Positions 18,187 to 26,465 of a stretch of 64,000 nt of DNA are shown one piece after another. Position numbers and translations under genes: made by a program. Position 1 is the stretch's first letter. The number at the start of each line of letters is the position of its first letter. The notes under the pieces were generated by a model. It was not told where the DNA came from and searched no databases. It saw nothing but the letters and a program-made list of their open reading frames with translations. Origin of the DNA: Planctomycetota bacterium (GTDB lineage Bacteria > Planctomycetota > Phycisphaerae > Phycisphaerales > SM1A02); contig JACNLO010000058.1 of NCBI GenBank assembly GCA_014381555.1, forward strand, positions 1 to 64,000, given 5' to 3'.

Positions 18187-19430
18187 TACGAAGTAAGGTG
18201 TGAAAGAAGATGATCAATCGGTATGTCAACTTGCTCGCCACTTTTCATATCTTTGACTGCAAACATGTTTTGTTCAAGTTCTTTCCCGAGAATAACAGCA
18301 AATGCAGCTTGGGTCTTTGCAGCTTCGGTGAGTAACTTGCCAACATTGCGGGTTGTTTTGTAGGACCGTCGAGCGTGCAATCCATTTTCTCTCAACATTG
18401 CAATTGTCGAAGAAAGTACTTCATCACCTTCATCACACGCGCTCACAACAAAGACGTCTGGAGTTGGCATGTAGTGCGCTCCATCTTTAAGTAGCCCCTT
18501 ATCCTTCAGAACAAGTGAGAGCACAACATCGCCCATACCAAATCCAACTGCTGGAACGGAAGGCCCACCAAACATTTCAATTAAATTATCATACCTGCCA
18601 CCACCAGCTATAGCGCGTTCAGCACCAGAGCGTTCGTGTATTTCAAAAACGATGCCGGTGTAGTAAGCAATCCCACGAACGATATTAAAGTCGAATGTAC
18701 ACCACTCCTGAATACCCCACGCGACGAGTTCTTCTTGTAATGAGGTTAACTCTTCATGTTCAATTGAAACATCGCAGTCAAATTGTGTAAACGATTTGGT
18801 TTCGAACCCATGTTCTTTTGTTTTTTCTTCGAAAACCTCCGCAGACATTTTTTCACGTTTATCAAGAAGCGTAAGAGCAACTTGAAGTTTATCTTTTGGA
18901 ATGCCGCTATTGAGTAGCATTTTTGTTACAACATCGCGGTGACTAATGCGAACAACTACATCCTTGTGAGTTAAACCCAGAGTAGCAAGCGCTTGAATTG
19001 CAGTGGCAATTACCTCCGAATCAGCAGATGGATTGTCGATGCCAAGCAAATCCACATTCCACTGTTTAAATTCACGGAGTCTACCGCGTTGTGGTCTCTC
19101 TGCTCGAAAGTGACCCGGTATGCCAAACCACTTTGTCGGTAAAGGTAGCGAACGACCTTTTGCAGCAGCCATACGTGCGAGGGTCGGTGTAAACTCTGGA
19201 CGCAGAGCGTAATCAACATCACCACCAGAACGTTTGAAACTAAAAAGATCGTTGACAATCCCTTCGCCACTTTTTACCGTGTATAAATCAAGGTGTTCAA
19301 AAGTCGGACCTTCAATTTCATCAAAACCAGCATCTATAGAAGCGTCTCGCCAAGCGGTTTCAATGTGACGAAGTACAGCAAGGTCTGGTGGAAAGAAGTC
19401 TCGTGTACCTTTTGGTGCTTGGTGTGTCAC
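18186..19430 (-). CDS. hisS: Histidyl-tRNA synthetase
   Basis: Class II aminoacyl-tRNA synthetase, 414 aa. Motif 1 region (GFDEIEGPTFEHLDLY), motif 2 (FGIPGHFRAERPQRGRLREFKQWNVDLLG), the histidine-binding RGIAYYTGIVFEI and motif 3 (AIAGGGRYDNLIEMFGG, VGFGMG). The C-terminal anticodon-binding domain covers about 315-410. It starts 3 nt after the mutase gene stop and overlaps mqnB by 1 nt, so these three genes probably form one unit. Confidence 0.95.
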   Translation of the reverse strand: MTHQAPKGTRDFFPPDLAVLRHIETAWRDASIDAGFDEIEGPTFEHLDLYTVKSGEGIVNDLFSFKRSGGDVDYALRPEFTPTLARMAAAKGRSLPLPTKWFGIPGHFRAERPQRGRLREFKQWNVDLLGIDNPSADSEVIATAIQALATLGLTHKDVVVRISHRDVVTKMLLNSGIPKDKLQVALTLLDKREKMSAEVFEEKTKEHGFETKSFTQFDCDVSIEHEELTSLQEELVAWGIQEWCTFDFNIVRGIAYYTGIVFEIHERSGAERAIAGGGRYDNLIEMFGGPSVPAVGFGMGDVVLSLVLKDKGLLKDGAHYMPTPDVFVVSACDEGDEVLSSTIAMLRENGLHARRSYKTTRNVGKLLTEAAKTQAAFAVILGKELEQNMFAVKDMKSGEQVDIPIDHLLSHLTS

Positions 19431-19433
19431 TGT

Positions 19434-21047
19434 TTACCACTCGGGTCCGCCACTGTAGCGACCAAAGACATCGCCCATGGCTTGAACCATTTCACCAAGT
19501 GTACAACGTGAGAGAGATGCTTCGATCAAACTGCTCATAACGTTTTCATCATTACGTGCGGCTTCTCTAATTGCGTCAAGTGCGGACATTGCTTTGTCTT
19601 CATCTCGCGATTTTAAGAATGCATCAAGTCGCTCACATTGATTTGTTTCAACGGAGTGAGGAATCTGTAGGAGTTCTACTTGAGCTTCCTCGTTGCCATC
19701 AGGGTACGCGTTAACACCAACAATAACTCGGTCGCCTGCTTCCATTTCCTGACCAAAACGGTATGAAGCTTCGGCTATTGACCGTCTGAAATAACCTTTG
19801 TGAATACCTTGAACAACTCCACCCAAATCATCTATTTCTTCGATGATGGAGTTGGCATCACTTTCCATTTGATCAGTAAGTGATTCGACAAAGTAACTTC
19901 CAGCGAGTGGATCGACCGTTCGATGTACTCCAGTTTCATGTGCTAGTACTTGTTGTGTTCGAAGTGCAACACGAACAGCAGTTTCGGTTGGAAGCCCAAG
20001 TGTTTCGTCCATCGAGTCCGTGTGTAAACTTTGGCAACCACCCAGAACGCCAGCCATCGCTTGGTATGCAACACGCACGATATTGTTCAGTGGTTGTTGC
20101 TCAGTGAGAGAACATCCAGCCGTTTGGACATGAGTTCGCAATAACCAAGATCGTTCATTTTTTGCACCGAAGCGATCCCTCATTGCGTGAGCCCAAATTC
20201 TTCGAGCAGCGCGGAGTTTACAAATTTCTTCGAAGAACTCATTGTGGCTGTTGAAGAAGAATGAGAGTCGCGGGGCAAACGAGTCTACATCTAGACCACG
20301 TTCTATGCATGCCTCGACATATTCCATTCCATCACGAAGTGTGAATGCGAGTTCTTGAGTAGCCGTTGAGCCGGCTTCCCGGATGTGGTATCCACTGATG
20401 GAAACACTGTTCCACCGTTTGGTGTTGTTGGTAGCAAATTCAATTGTGTCTACAACGAGTTTGACGGATGCTTCTGGTGGGTAAATAAATTCGTTTTGAG
20501 AGTGGAATTCTTTAAGAATGTCGTTCTGCAACGTGCCACCTAGAGAGTTCCAATCTATATCGCGTTCTTTTGCCATCGCGAGGTACATCGCCCAAATTAC
20601 ACAAGCTGGGCCGTTGATAGTTTGGCTAACAGTGACCTCTCCGATTGGAATGTCTGCATACAAACGGTGCATATCATCGATGGTGTCGATGGCAACCCCA
20701 CAGCGACCCACTTCACCAACCGAAAGAGGGTCATTACTGTCTCTCCCCATCAATGTTGGAAGGTCGAAAGCTGTAGAAAGACCGGTATTCGTTTTTCCAC
20801 CCTTAGCATTTGCAAGGAGATATTTGAAACGAGCATTCGTATCATCTGCGGACCCAAAGCCGGCGAATTGCCGCATTGTCCACAATCGAGAGCGGTACAT
20901 TGATTCATGGACGCCTCGGGTGTAGGGAAACTGGCCAGGAAGACCGATATTTGGGTCTATTTCACCGTTTTTTGGATTGTAAAGTGGGTTGATTACATAT
21001 CCCGAAAGCGATACGGCATCTGCATCGTGTTGTTGGGCTGTGGCCAT
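19434..21047 (-). CDS. Methylmalonyl-CoA mutase large (catalytic) subunit
   Basis: 537 aa. It contains the substrate-binding TIM-barrel domain: FPYTRGVHESMYRSRLWTMRQFAGFGSADDTN, GLSTAFDLPTLMG, VSQTINGPA, QNDILKEFHSQNEFI, SISGYHIREAGSTATQELAF, and RTHVQTAGCSLTEQQPLNN. It lacks the B12-binding domain, so a separate small subunit (not in this window) is required, as in the two-gene mutases of archaea and many bacteria. It converts methylmalonyl-CoA to succinyl-CoA; isobutyryl-CoA or related mutases are alternatives. The second of two tandem ATGs is chosen because TATAAT lies 6 nt before it. Confidence 0.9.
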   Translation of the reverse strand: MATAQQHDADAVSLSGYVINPLYNPKNGEIDPNIGLPGQFPYTRGVHESMYRSRLWTMRQFAGFGSADDTNARFKYLLANAKGGKTNTGLSTAFDLPTLMGRDSNDPLSVGEVGRCGVAIDTIDDMHRLYADIPIGEVTVSQTINGPACVIWAMYLAMAKERDIDWNSLGGTLQNDILKEFHSQNEFIYPPEASVKLVVDTIEFATNNTKRWNSVSISGYHIREAGSTATQELAFTLRDGMEYVEACIERGLDVDSFAPRLSFFFNSHNEFFEEICKLRAARRIWAHAMRDRFGAKNERSWLLRTHVQTAGCSLTEQQPLNNIVRVAYQAMAGVLGGCQSLHTDSMDETLGLPTETAVRVALRTQQVLAHETGVHRTVDPLAGSYFVESLTDQMESDANSIIEEIDDLGGVVQGIHKGYFRRSIAEASYRFGQEMEAGDRVIVGVNAYPDGNEEAQVELLQIPHSVETNQCERLDAFLKSRDEDKAMSALDAIREAARNDENVMSSLIEASLSRCTLGEMVQAMGDVFGRYSGGPEW

Positions 21048-21053
21048 CATGCC

Positions 21054-21059
21054 ATTATA
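21054..21059 (-). promoter_or_regulatory. TATAAT -10 box of the mutase gene
   Basis: Perfect TATAAT on the minus strand, 6 nt before ATG 21047 and 3 nt before ATG 21050. The transcription start would fall at about the second ATG, giving a leaderless message. The palindromic 24-bp repeat array begins about 8 bp upstream and occupies the place of the -35 box. Confidence 0.6.
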
Positions 21060-21066
21060 GCCATTC

Positions 21067-21226
21067 TTCCTCTGAGGTAACCTCTGCGTCTTCCTCTGAG
21101 GTAACCTCTGTGTCTACCTCTGAGGTAACCTCTGTGTCTACCTCTGAGGTAACCTCTGCGTCTACCTCTGAGGTAACCTCTGCGTCTACCTCTGAGGTAA
21201 CCTCTGTGTCTACCTCTGAGGTAATA
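21067..21226. repeat. 24-bp palindromic tandem repeat array (about 6.5 units)
   Basis: CCTCTGAGGTAA recurs at 21069, 21093, 21117, 21141, 21165, 21189 and 21213, an exact 24-bp period. Each unit holds two overlapping perfect palindromes with one central base: ACCTC-T-GAGGT and GAGGT-A-ACCTC. Units vary only at two positions (TCTAC/TCTTC and GCG/GTG). Open frames exist through it on both strands only because 24 is a multiple of 3. It lies between the lipoprotein stop and the TATAAT box of the mutase gene, so an iteron-like regulator-binding array is the favoured reading. Confidence 0.9.
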
Positions 21227-21235
21227 ATATTGTCG

Positions 21236-21739
21236 TTAATGGTCGTAGCCGTTAACTGGATCCGATGTGTCGAACTCGCCGCCCTCACTCGTCCACCAAT
21301 CTGGTTGGTCATTGACCTCATCAACTCTAAGTGGGCGATCGCTTATGGGGTTAGAGTATTCGCCAGAATCTCTCAATGTGATGTCAATTCTTCTCGACCA
21401 CCCATTTGGGACGGTCATCGAGTTGGATAGTGGGCCATACCCAACACCGCTTGGAAATACTTCCCACATCATTAAATCTGGGGTTAAAACGTTGTTATCA
21501 CCCGAATCCTTAATAAAATCGATTACAAGTTTTTTCCCTACTGGAATTTCCATCACAAAAATTCGCTCGCCACTGCGAGTGTCGATGATTGTTACAGTTT
21601 TTGGAGATTCCTCAGTTGATTGCCAAGTAGCAGCACTGTCTGGACCATTAAAAAACGGGTTTCCGCCCGGAACGTACATTTGACACCCGCTGATTGTGAC
21701 AGAAATGCCGAAGAATAACATGAGTGTTCGATGGAGCAT
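21236..21739 (-). CDS. Small lipoprotein, unknown function
   Basis: 167 aa. The N-terminus is a lipoprotein signal (MLHRTLMLFFGISVTISGC, lipobox ISGC, lipid-carrying Cys at residue 19). The mature part is a compact beta-rich domain (TVTIIDTRSGERIFVMEIPVGK, WSRRIDITLRDSGEY) with an acidic tail (DQPDWWTSEGGEFDTSD). ATG 21739 is chosen over an upstream start because it gives the signal peptide directly and avoids overlap with ispF. No family was recognised. It lies upstream of the 24-bp array and the mutase gene on the same strand. Confidence 0.78.
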   Translation of the reverse strand: MLHRTLMLFFGISVTISGCQMYVPGGNPFFNGPDSAATWQSTEESPKTVTIIDTRSGERIFVMEIPVGKKLVIDFIKDSGDNNVLTPDLMMWEVFPSGVGYGPLSNSMTVPNGWSRRIDITLRDSGEYSNPISDRPLRVDEVNDQPDWWTSEGGEFDTSDPVNGYDH

Positions 21740-21788
21740 AGGTGCTATTACATCGGCAATTCGCTTTGGGGAGGTACAATGTACATCT

Positions 21789-22271
21789 ATGGATATTCGA
21801 GTTGGACATGGTTTTGATTCACACCGCCTAACCTCACCAGAGGGGGGTGGCAGGCAGATGTGTATTGGGGGAGTCAAAATCGATTGCCAAGTTGGACCCA
21901 TTGCTCACAGTGATGGGGATGCTGTAACGCATGCCGTGACAGATGCAATTCTTGCAGCATCTGGCCAGCCAGATTTGGGAACTCTTTTTCCAAACAATGC
22001 CCCTGAAAACGAATGTAGAGACTCAATGGAGTTTCTTGTCGAATCGGTTACTCGAGCAAGCGAACAGGGTTGGGCAATTTGTAATATAGATATCACCGTG
22101 CTTTGTGATGCGTGCAAAATTGTTACGCACAAAGAACAAATATGTAATTCACTTCAAAAACACATTGGCGCACCAGTGAACATTAAAGGAAAAACCTTTG
22201 AGGGTACTGCTGATATTGAAGTAATAGAAGTGCACGCTGTAGCGTTAGTGCAAAGAGGAATTCACGAATGA
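21789..22271 (+). CDS. ispF: 2-C-methyl-D-erythritol 2,4-cyclodiphosphate synthase
   Basis: MEP-pathway enzyme for isoprenoid precursors, 160 aa. Zn-binding Asp/His pair in RVGHGFDSHRL, IAHSDGDAVTHAVTDAILAASG with the third Zn His, and the C-terminal IEVIEVHAVALVQR. ATG 21789 matches the usual N-terminus. TACAAT ends 8 nt upstream, so a leaderless message is likely. Overlaps the next gene by 4 nt. A longer in-frame GTG start at 21696 would run into the divergent lipoprotein gene. Confidence 0.95.
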   Translation: MDIRVGHGFDSHRLTSPEGGGRQMCIGGVKIDCQVGPIAHSDGDAVTHAVTDAILAASGQPDLGTLFPNNAPENECRDSMEFLVESVTRASEQGWAICNIDITVLCDACKIVTHKEQICNSLQKHIGAPVNIKGKTFEGTADIEVIEVHAVALVQRGIHE

Positions 22272-22774
22272 ATAATTTACTTTGGCAAGAAGCGGCTGCA
22301 TTCGCCTCAAATGCTCACAAGCATCAAGTTCGGAACGATGGACGTCCATATGTATCACATTGCTTCCGAGTGGCTATGACAATAAGTCTTATTTTTGGGT
22401 TTGATGATGCTGAAGTTTTGGCGGGTGCACTATTGCACGACACCATAGAAGATTGCGAAGTTGATTATGATGAAATACTAGAACTGTTTGGCCGCAACGT
22501 TGCAAACTATGTTGCAGTGATGACAAAAGACAAGCGTCTAGAAGAACCAATTCGAGAGGTCTCATACGACAGGCAACTTGCTGAAGGTCCTTGGAAAGGT
22601 CGACTCATTAAACTTGCAGATGTATATGACAATTACAGTGACTCACCAAAAGAAAAGCGAGCGACTTACGTAGAGAAGGTCTCGCGAATACTTGAATTAA
22701 CAAAAAATGATCCACAACTTCAGGATGCATACGCAAAACTTCAAGAACTCCTACAGGAGAGTGCGGCATGTTAG
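22268..22774 (+). CDS. HD-domain (p)ppGpp-hydrolase-like protein
   Basis: 168 aa, a single HD domain of the RelA/SpoT hydrolase (MESH1-like) type. Visible ligands: H in PYVSHCFRVA, the HD pair in LLHDTIEDCEVDYDEI, and the distal Asp in RLIKLADVYDNYSD. There is no synthetase or TGS domain. It could hydrolyse (p)ppGpp or NADPH-type substrates, as described for small alarmone hydrolases. Start overlaps ispF by ATGA; the stop overlaps the next gene by 7 nt. Confidence 0.82.
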   Translation: MNNLLWQEAAAFASNAHKHQVRNDGRPYVSHCFRVAMTISLIFGFDDAEVLAGALLHDTIEDCEVDYDEILELFGRNVANYVAVMTKDKRLEEPIREVSYDRQLAEGPWKGRLIKLADVYDNYSDSPKEKRATYVEKVSRILELTKNDPQLQDAYAKLQELLQESAAC

Positions 22775-23517
22775 TGCAATTTGCTATTGGTTTCTTAATT
22801 GCAGCATTAACGTCTTGTTTTACATCAAGCGGGCTAACTGTTGAAGAAATTCTCGACAATGTTGAAACTGCGAATGTTGCATCAGTCACGGCAAATGTGG
22901 CATATACACGTACAGATCCGATGTTAAACCGTAAAGAAATTCGAACAGGAAAAATTCTTTTTCGAACTCTTGATGGCAACAAGCGTGAAGCAGCAATTAT
23001 GTTCGACACACTAATCATTGGTCGTAGAAAAGAAACAAAACAAAAACATTACATCTTCTCGGGACGCTGGATGGTAGAAATTGATCGCGAAAAAAAACAA
23101 TTTATTAAACGAGAACTTATAGCACCAGACAAAAAAAATATTGATCCGTTTGAACTTGGTAGTGGACCAATTCCATTGCCTATCGGACAAAAAAAAGAAG
23201 AAGTGCTTTTAAAATTTAAAGTAGAACGAGTTTCTAAGCCAAACACTGGTCCTTTGGCAAAATTGGATGACACTGTGGTCGGTTTACACTTAACTCCAAA
23301 AACAAAAGACGAATGGGAATACATTGATTTGTTTTATGATCCCTCGACATGGTTGCCTGTTGGAGTTTGCACCGTTGAACTAGATGGAACAAAACGAGAG
23401 AGTCGTTTGACAAACATTAAAGTAAACGCATTAAGCAAGGAAGAAGCCTCTCTCCTTAGCGTGTTGCCGCCAGACCCAAAAGAATGGTCAATTGATATTC
23501 GTCCTTGGGTAGATTAA
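22768..23517 (+). CDS. LolA-like outer-membrane lipoprotein-sorting family protein
   Basis: 249 aa with a hydrophobic N-terminal export segment (FAIGFLIAALTSCF, possible lipobox LTSC). A beta-rich domain follows with the pattern of LolA-like proteins: TVEEILDNVETANVASVTANVAYTR, GKILFR, RWMVEIDREKKQFIKREL, and DLFYDPSTWLPVGV. This fold is common for planctomycete periplasmic proteins near lipoprotein trafficking, but the true role is not evident. It is the last gene of the ispF-HD unit. Confidence 0.68.
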   Translation: MLVQFAIGFLIAALTSCFTSSGLTVEEILDNVETANVASVTANVAYTRTDPMLNRKEIRTGKILFRTLDGNKREAAIMFDTLIIGRRKETKQKHYIFSGRWMVEIDREKKQFIKRELIAPDKKNIDPFELGSGPIPLPIGQKKEEVLLKFKVERVSKPNTGPLAKLDDTVVGLHLTPKTKDEWEYIDLFYDPSTWLPVGVCTVELDGTKRESRLTNIKVNALSKEEASLLSVLPPDPKEWSIDIRPWVD

Positions 23518-23720
23518 ACCCGCAGAGTTTCTTGTTTTTCGATTGTGACACTTGGCCTTGCAAGTTCATCTCTTGCTGCATCGACAACAAAGGCATGCAC
23601 TCCGAACGTCATAGCAACCGCATCAAGAGCGCCATTGGTGAGAAACTCAACACCCAAATCGTGCGATTTTGCTCGGTCAATGAGGGATAATATTTCATTT
23701 TGCTTGGGCTCTTGAGTCAT
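23514..23720 (-). CDS. Small hypothetical protein
   Basis: 68 aa. GGAG lies 6 nt before ATG 23720, which supports expression. The sequence is a mildly acidic helix-rich chain (QNEILSLIDRAKSHDLGVEFL, AVAMTFGVHAFVVDAARDELA) with no signal peptide or recognised motif. The stop overlaps the end of the LolA-like gene by 4 nt on the opposite strand. Plausible gene, function unknown. Confidence 0.55.
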   Translation of the reverse strand: MTQEPKQNEILSLIDRAKSHDLGVEFLTNGALDAVAMTFGVHAFVVDAARDELARPSVTIEKQETLRV

Positions 23721-23820
23721 AGGAATCTCCAATTCAAACAGGTACTATCTGTATTCTTCGGCTCATGTCAAGTACAATATGGAATGACCTTTATTTTTGG
23801 TCGAAAAATGGAGAAAAAAG

Positions 23821-24783
23821 ATGTCAATACCTAGTGAAATCAAAGTTTGTGAGTGTTGGGCACGTGATGGGCTTCAATCGATTCCAAAGGTTATTCCTAC
23901 TGCTGAAAAAGTAGAGATGATAAATCGAATCATTGCATCTGGAGTTAAGAAACTTGAGGTTACAAGTTTCTCTCATCCAGGGTTGCTTCCACAGTTCGCG
24001 GATTGTGTAGAAATATTGCAACAAATAAATCGCAAAGATGACGTGTCATACGTTGTCCTGATGCCAAACTCAAAAGGGTTTGATCGATTTGAACAATGCG
24101 TCAAGGATGGGTATGGTGCGGATGAGATTATTTTGATGATCTCAGCAAGCGTTGCCCACAACACAGTGAACTTCCGGATGGATCATCCAACAGCGATGAA
24201 AGCACACGCTGCAATTATGAAACGGTCTCACGATTTAGGCGTCAAAATAATTGGTTGCCCAGGCACTGTGTACGGGTGTGCAATCCAAGGCGATGTTCCA
24301 ATGGAGGATGTGTTGAGTGTGACACGTTTTTACGTTGAGGAAGGCGCTCAAACAATTATGCTTGGTGACACAACTGGCGCAGCGAATCCAAATTCAGTTA
24401 GAGAACGAATTGGGATTCTGCTTGAAGAGTTTCCAGAGACCGAGTTTATCGCTCACTTTCATGACACACGTGGAAACGGAATTGTTAACTCGATAGCAGC
24501 GCTTGAACTTGGTTTGAATTACGTTGATACTTCCCTTGGCGCAATTGGAGGGCAACCAGCAACTGGTGCAAACAAATATCAATTTGGTTTTACAGGTAAT
24601 ACGTGTAGTGAAGATTTAATTTGTTTGCTCGAAGAAATGGGTGTTTCAACCGGAATCGATATCGATGCAATGATTGAAAATGGAAAGCGCGGCGAAGAAA
24701 TTATTGGCCAGCAATTGCGGGCAAATGTTATTCGTTCCGGTCCCGTTAATCACGACTCAAAGGAATACGCCCCGACGGCATAG
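23821..24783 (+). CDS. Hydroxymethylglutaryl-CoA lyase-like protein
   Basis: 320 aa, HMGL/DRE-TIM metallolyase family. CWARDGLQSIPKVIP matches the RDGLQ metal and substrate motif, VTSFSHPGLLPQFAD follows, then GDTTGAANP and the metal-binding HFHDTRGNGIVNSIAALE. Position of the catalytic GxC region reads GAIGGQPATGAN, close to but not the same as the textbook GCPYAPGA, so the substrate could be a related acyl-CoA. HMG-CoA lyase would yield acetoacetate and acetyl-CoA in leucine breakdown. GGAGAA lies 5 nt before the ATG. The 3' end overlaps the convergent gene by 38 bp. Confidence 0.8.
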   Translation: MSIPSEIKVCECWARDGLQSIPKVIPTAEKVEMINRIIASGVKKLEVTSFSHPGLLPQFADCVEILQQINRKDDVSYVVLMPNSKGFDRFEQCVKDGYGADEIILMISASVAHNTVNFRMDHPTAMKAHAAIMKRSHDLGVKIIGCPGTVYGCAIQGDVPMEDVLSVTRFYVEEGAQTIMLGDTTGAANPNSVRERIGILLEEFPETEFIAHFHDTRGNGIVNSIAALELGLNYVDTSLGAIGGQPATGANKYQFGFTGNTCSEDLICLLEEMGVSTGIDIDAMIENGKRGEEIIGQQLRANVIRSGPVNHDSKEYAPTA

Positions 24784-26431
24784 ATCGAAACGCAGGAGTG
24801 TTGAATGGCGCTTGGACTGGCCAACATTCCCCCCATCCATCAACTACTAGAAGAACGTCTTGGATATCTACGATTCCGTCGTTATTGATATCTTCGTCAA
24901 CATACGTATTGCCTATGTTGCCTATGACTTCGAGCAAATCCGTTGTGTTTATATAACCATCTGAAGTAATGTCCGCTTTGCAGCCAGCATCTCGAATAAT
25001 TTCTCCAAGCATTGCGGCAAAAAACGCTGCCGAAGTCTCGTTTTTTGGATGTACGTTTCCAGAGTCAAGAAAATCGCCATTTGAAAATTCAATTAAGTTA
25101 ATAGAGTTGCTTCCAAACTCAAACGAGTCGAACCCTTTGTAGAGTAACCAAGGTATTGCTGAAGAACCTGTAAACAATGTTTCATCTGTTGCTGCATAAA
25201 TGGAAGCTGCTGCAACATTTTCGAAACCTGAGGCAATGTCAAAAGCCGCATTTTGTTGGTTTTGTAAATATTGCCTTGTCTGTTCATCATCAGCAGACAT
25301 GTTTAAAAGATGTGAAATCACAATAAGGTGTTGTACAGAAGTTAACCCAACCATAGAAGCAGAACTGTTTGCTTGCTCGATCATATCCAACATGCGTTCA
25401 TAGGAAGTGTCGTATCCAAGCGCTTCGGGAGCGAAGTACCACATAAAAACAACAGTCTGGTCACGGTCAAGGGTCGTGACATCAAGCCAATGTGTAAATT
25501 GTTCTAATGAAAACTTTTTGTCATGATGGTCGCTTCCTGCAATGTCGCACCCAAAACCGTAATAGGACCAACTATCATCTGCCATATAACTGTAATAGAA
25601 ACCATTTTCTCGATTACCTGATTTGTCTTTGTGATAATAGACACATCCAGCGGGTTCTAAGTATTGGTTTGTCCCTGCGAGAGGTTCAAGTTGCTCTAGT
25701 TCCATTCTTAACAAACCAGAAAGGTTGTTTACTGCTGGGAAGTCGGTTGCTACAGCATTTATTTGCCTTGGAATTGCCTGCCTTACACCAGCAGTAGGAT
25801 CTTCGCCAAGGTGCCAAAATGGGCGAGCACCATTTTGCAAATCTAACGTTCCGACGTCTGCACCGTTGTCAAGTATTTTTAGTTCTTCAACCTGTTGGGA
25901 CAACTTTGACGGGCAACGATATAGAAACCTGAAAGCCAAGTTGTCTCCGCTTTCTGTAAAGTCACCATGAACACCATTTGATAAAAAATCTTTTCCAACT
26001 GAATTCCACTTATACTCAAACAGTGTGTCATCTCCTAGATCGTCGAATTTTTTAGAAGTAAAAATTTCGCGTAAGCCCCGAGTTGGTAGTGAAAAATATG
26101 TTTCGTCTCCTTCTCTCTCAACTGTATATCCTAAGTCATCGCTAGATTGGATATCAGAAACAGGTGCACAATCAGAGGTGCACCTGAAAAGGTGTGAACC
26201 TGTTGACGCTCCACACCCAATTGCAGAAATTGTTGGAATTGGCCAAACTCTAAGTGAAGCAAGCGTTACGCGATGAAAATACGGGGAAGAAAATGAGTCG
26301 CCCATTGCAATAAGGCGCACGTCACCCCGCAATGTCTGCGCCATGTTTTCAAGTCCTACAGATGTTGGCACATCGGAATATCCGTGTAGACAAAATATAA
26401 CTACCACAGCGGAAACAATAATGGACTGCAT
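24746..26431 (-). CDS. Secreted SGNH-type hydrolase with dockerin-like C-terminus
   Basis: 561 aa. Signal peptide (MQSIIVSAVVVIFCLHG), then an SGNH-like block I (RLIAMGDSFSSPY, Ser47) and a later block-V-like DSGNVHPKNETSAAFF containing a candidate catalytic His. The C-terminus (about 485-545) has two EF-hand-like loops, DITSDGYINTTDLLEV and DINNDGIVDIQDVLLV, ending in WGEC, the arrangement of dockerin-type modules in planctomycete secreted proteins. Probably an extracellular esterase or deacetylase on polysaccharide; the substrate is unknown. AATAAT lies 6 nt before the ATG. Confidence 0.72.
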   Translation of the reverse strand: MQSIIVSAVVVIFCLHGYSDVPTSVGLENMAQTLRGDVRLIAMGDSFSSPYFHRVTLASLRVWPIPTISAIGCGASTGSHLFRCTSDCAPVSDIQSSDDLGYTVEREGDETYFSLPTRGLREIFTSKKFDDLGDDTLFEYKWNSVGKDFLSNGVHGDFTESGDNLAFRFLYRCPSKLSQQVEELKILDNGADVGTLDLQNGARPFWHLGEDPTAGVRQAIPRQINAVATDFPAVNNLSGLLRMELEQLEPLAGTNQYLEPAGCVYYHKDKSGNRENGFYYSYMADDSWSYYGFGCDIAGSDHHDKKFSLEQFTHWLDVTTLDRDQTVVFMWYFAPEALGYDTSYERMLDMIEQANSSASMVGLTSVQHLIVISHLLNMSADDEQTRQYLQNQQNAAFDIASGFENVAAASIYAATDETLFTGSSAIPWLLYKGFDSFEFGSNSINLIEFSNGDFLDSGNVHPKNETSAAFFAAMLGEIIRDAGCKADITSDGYINTTDLLEVIGNIGNTYVDEDINNDGIVDIQDVLLVVDGWGECWPVQAPFNTPAFRSMPSGRIPLSRD

Positions 26432-26465
26432 AATCTCATTATTGTGATAGCAAAGGGTCTTGAAG

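Noticed and set aside
21055-21430. Open frames through the 24-bp array on both strands (TSEVDTEV-type and STSEVTS-type repeats)
   Set aside because: The frames stay open only because the period is a multiple of 3 and the unit lacks stops. Differences between units change amino acids, and no ribosome site or domain is seen. A non-coding array fits better.
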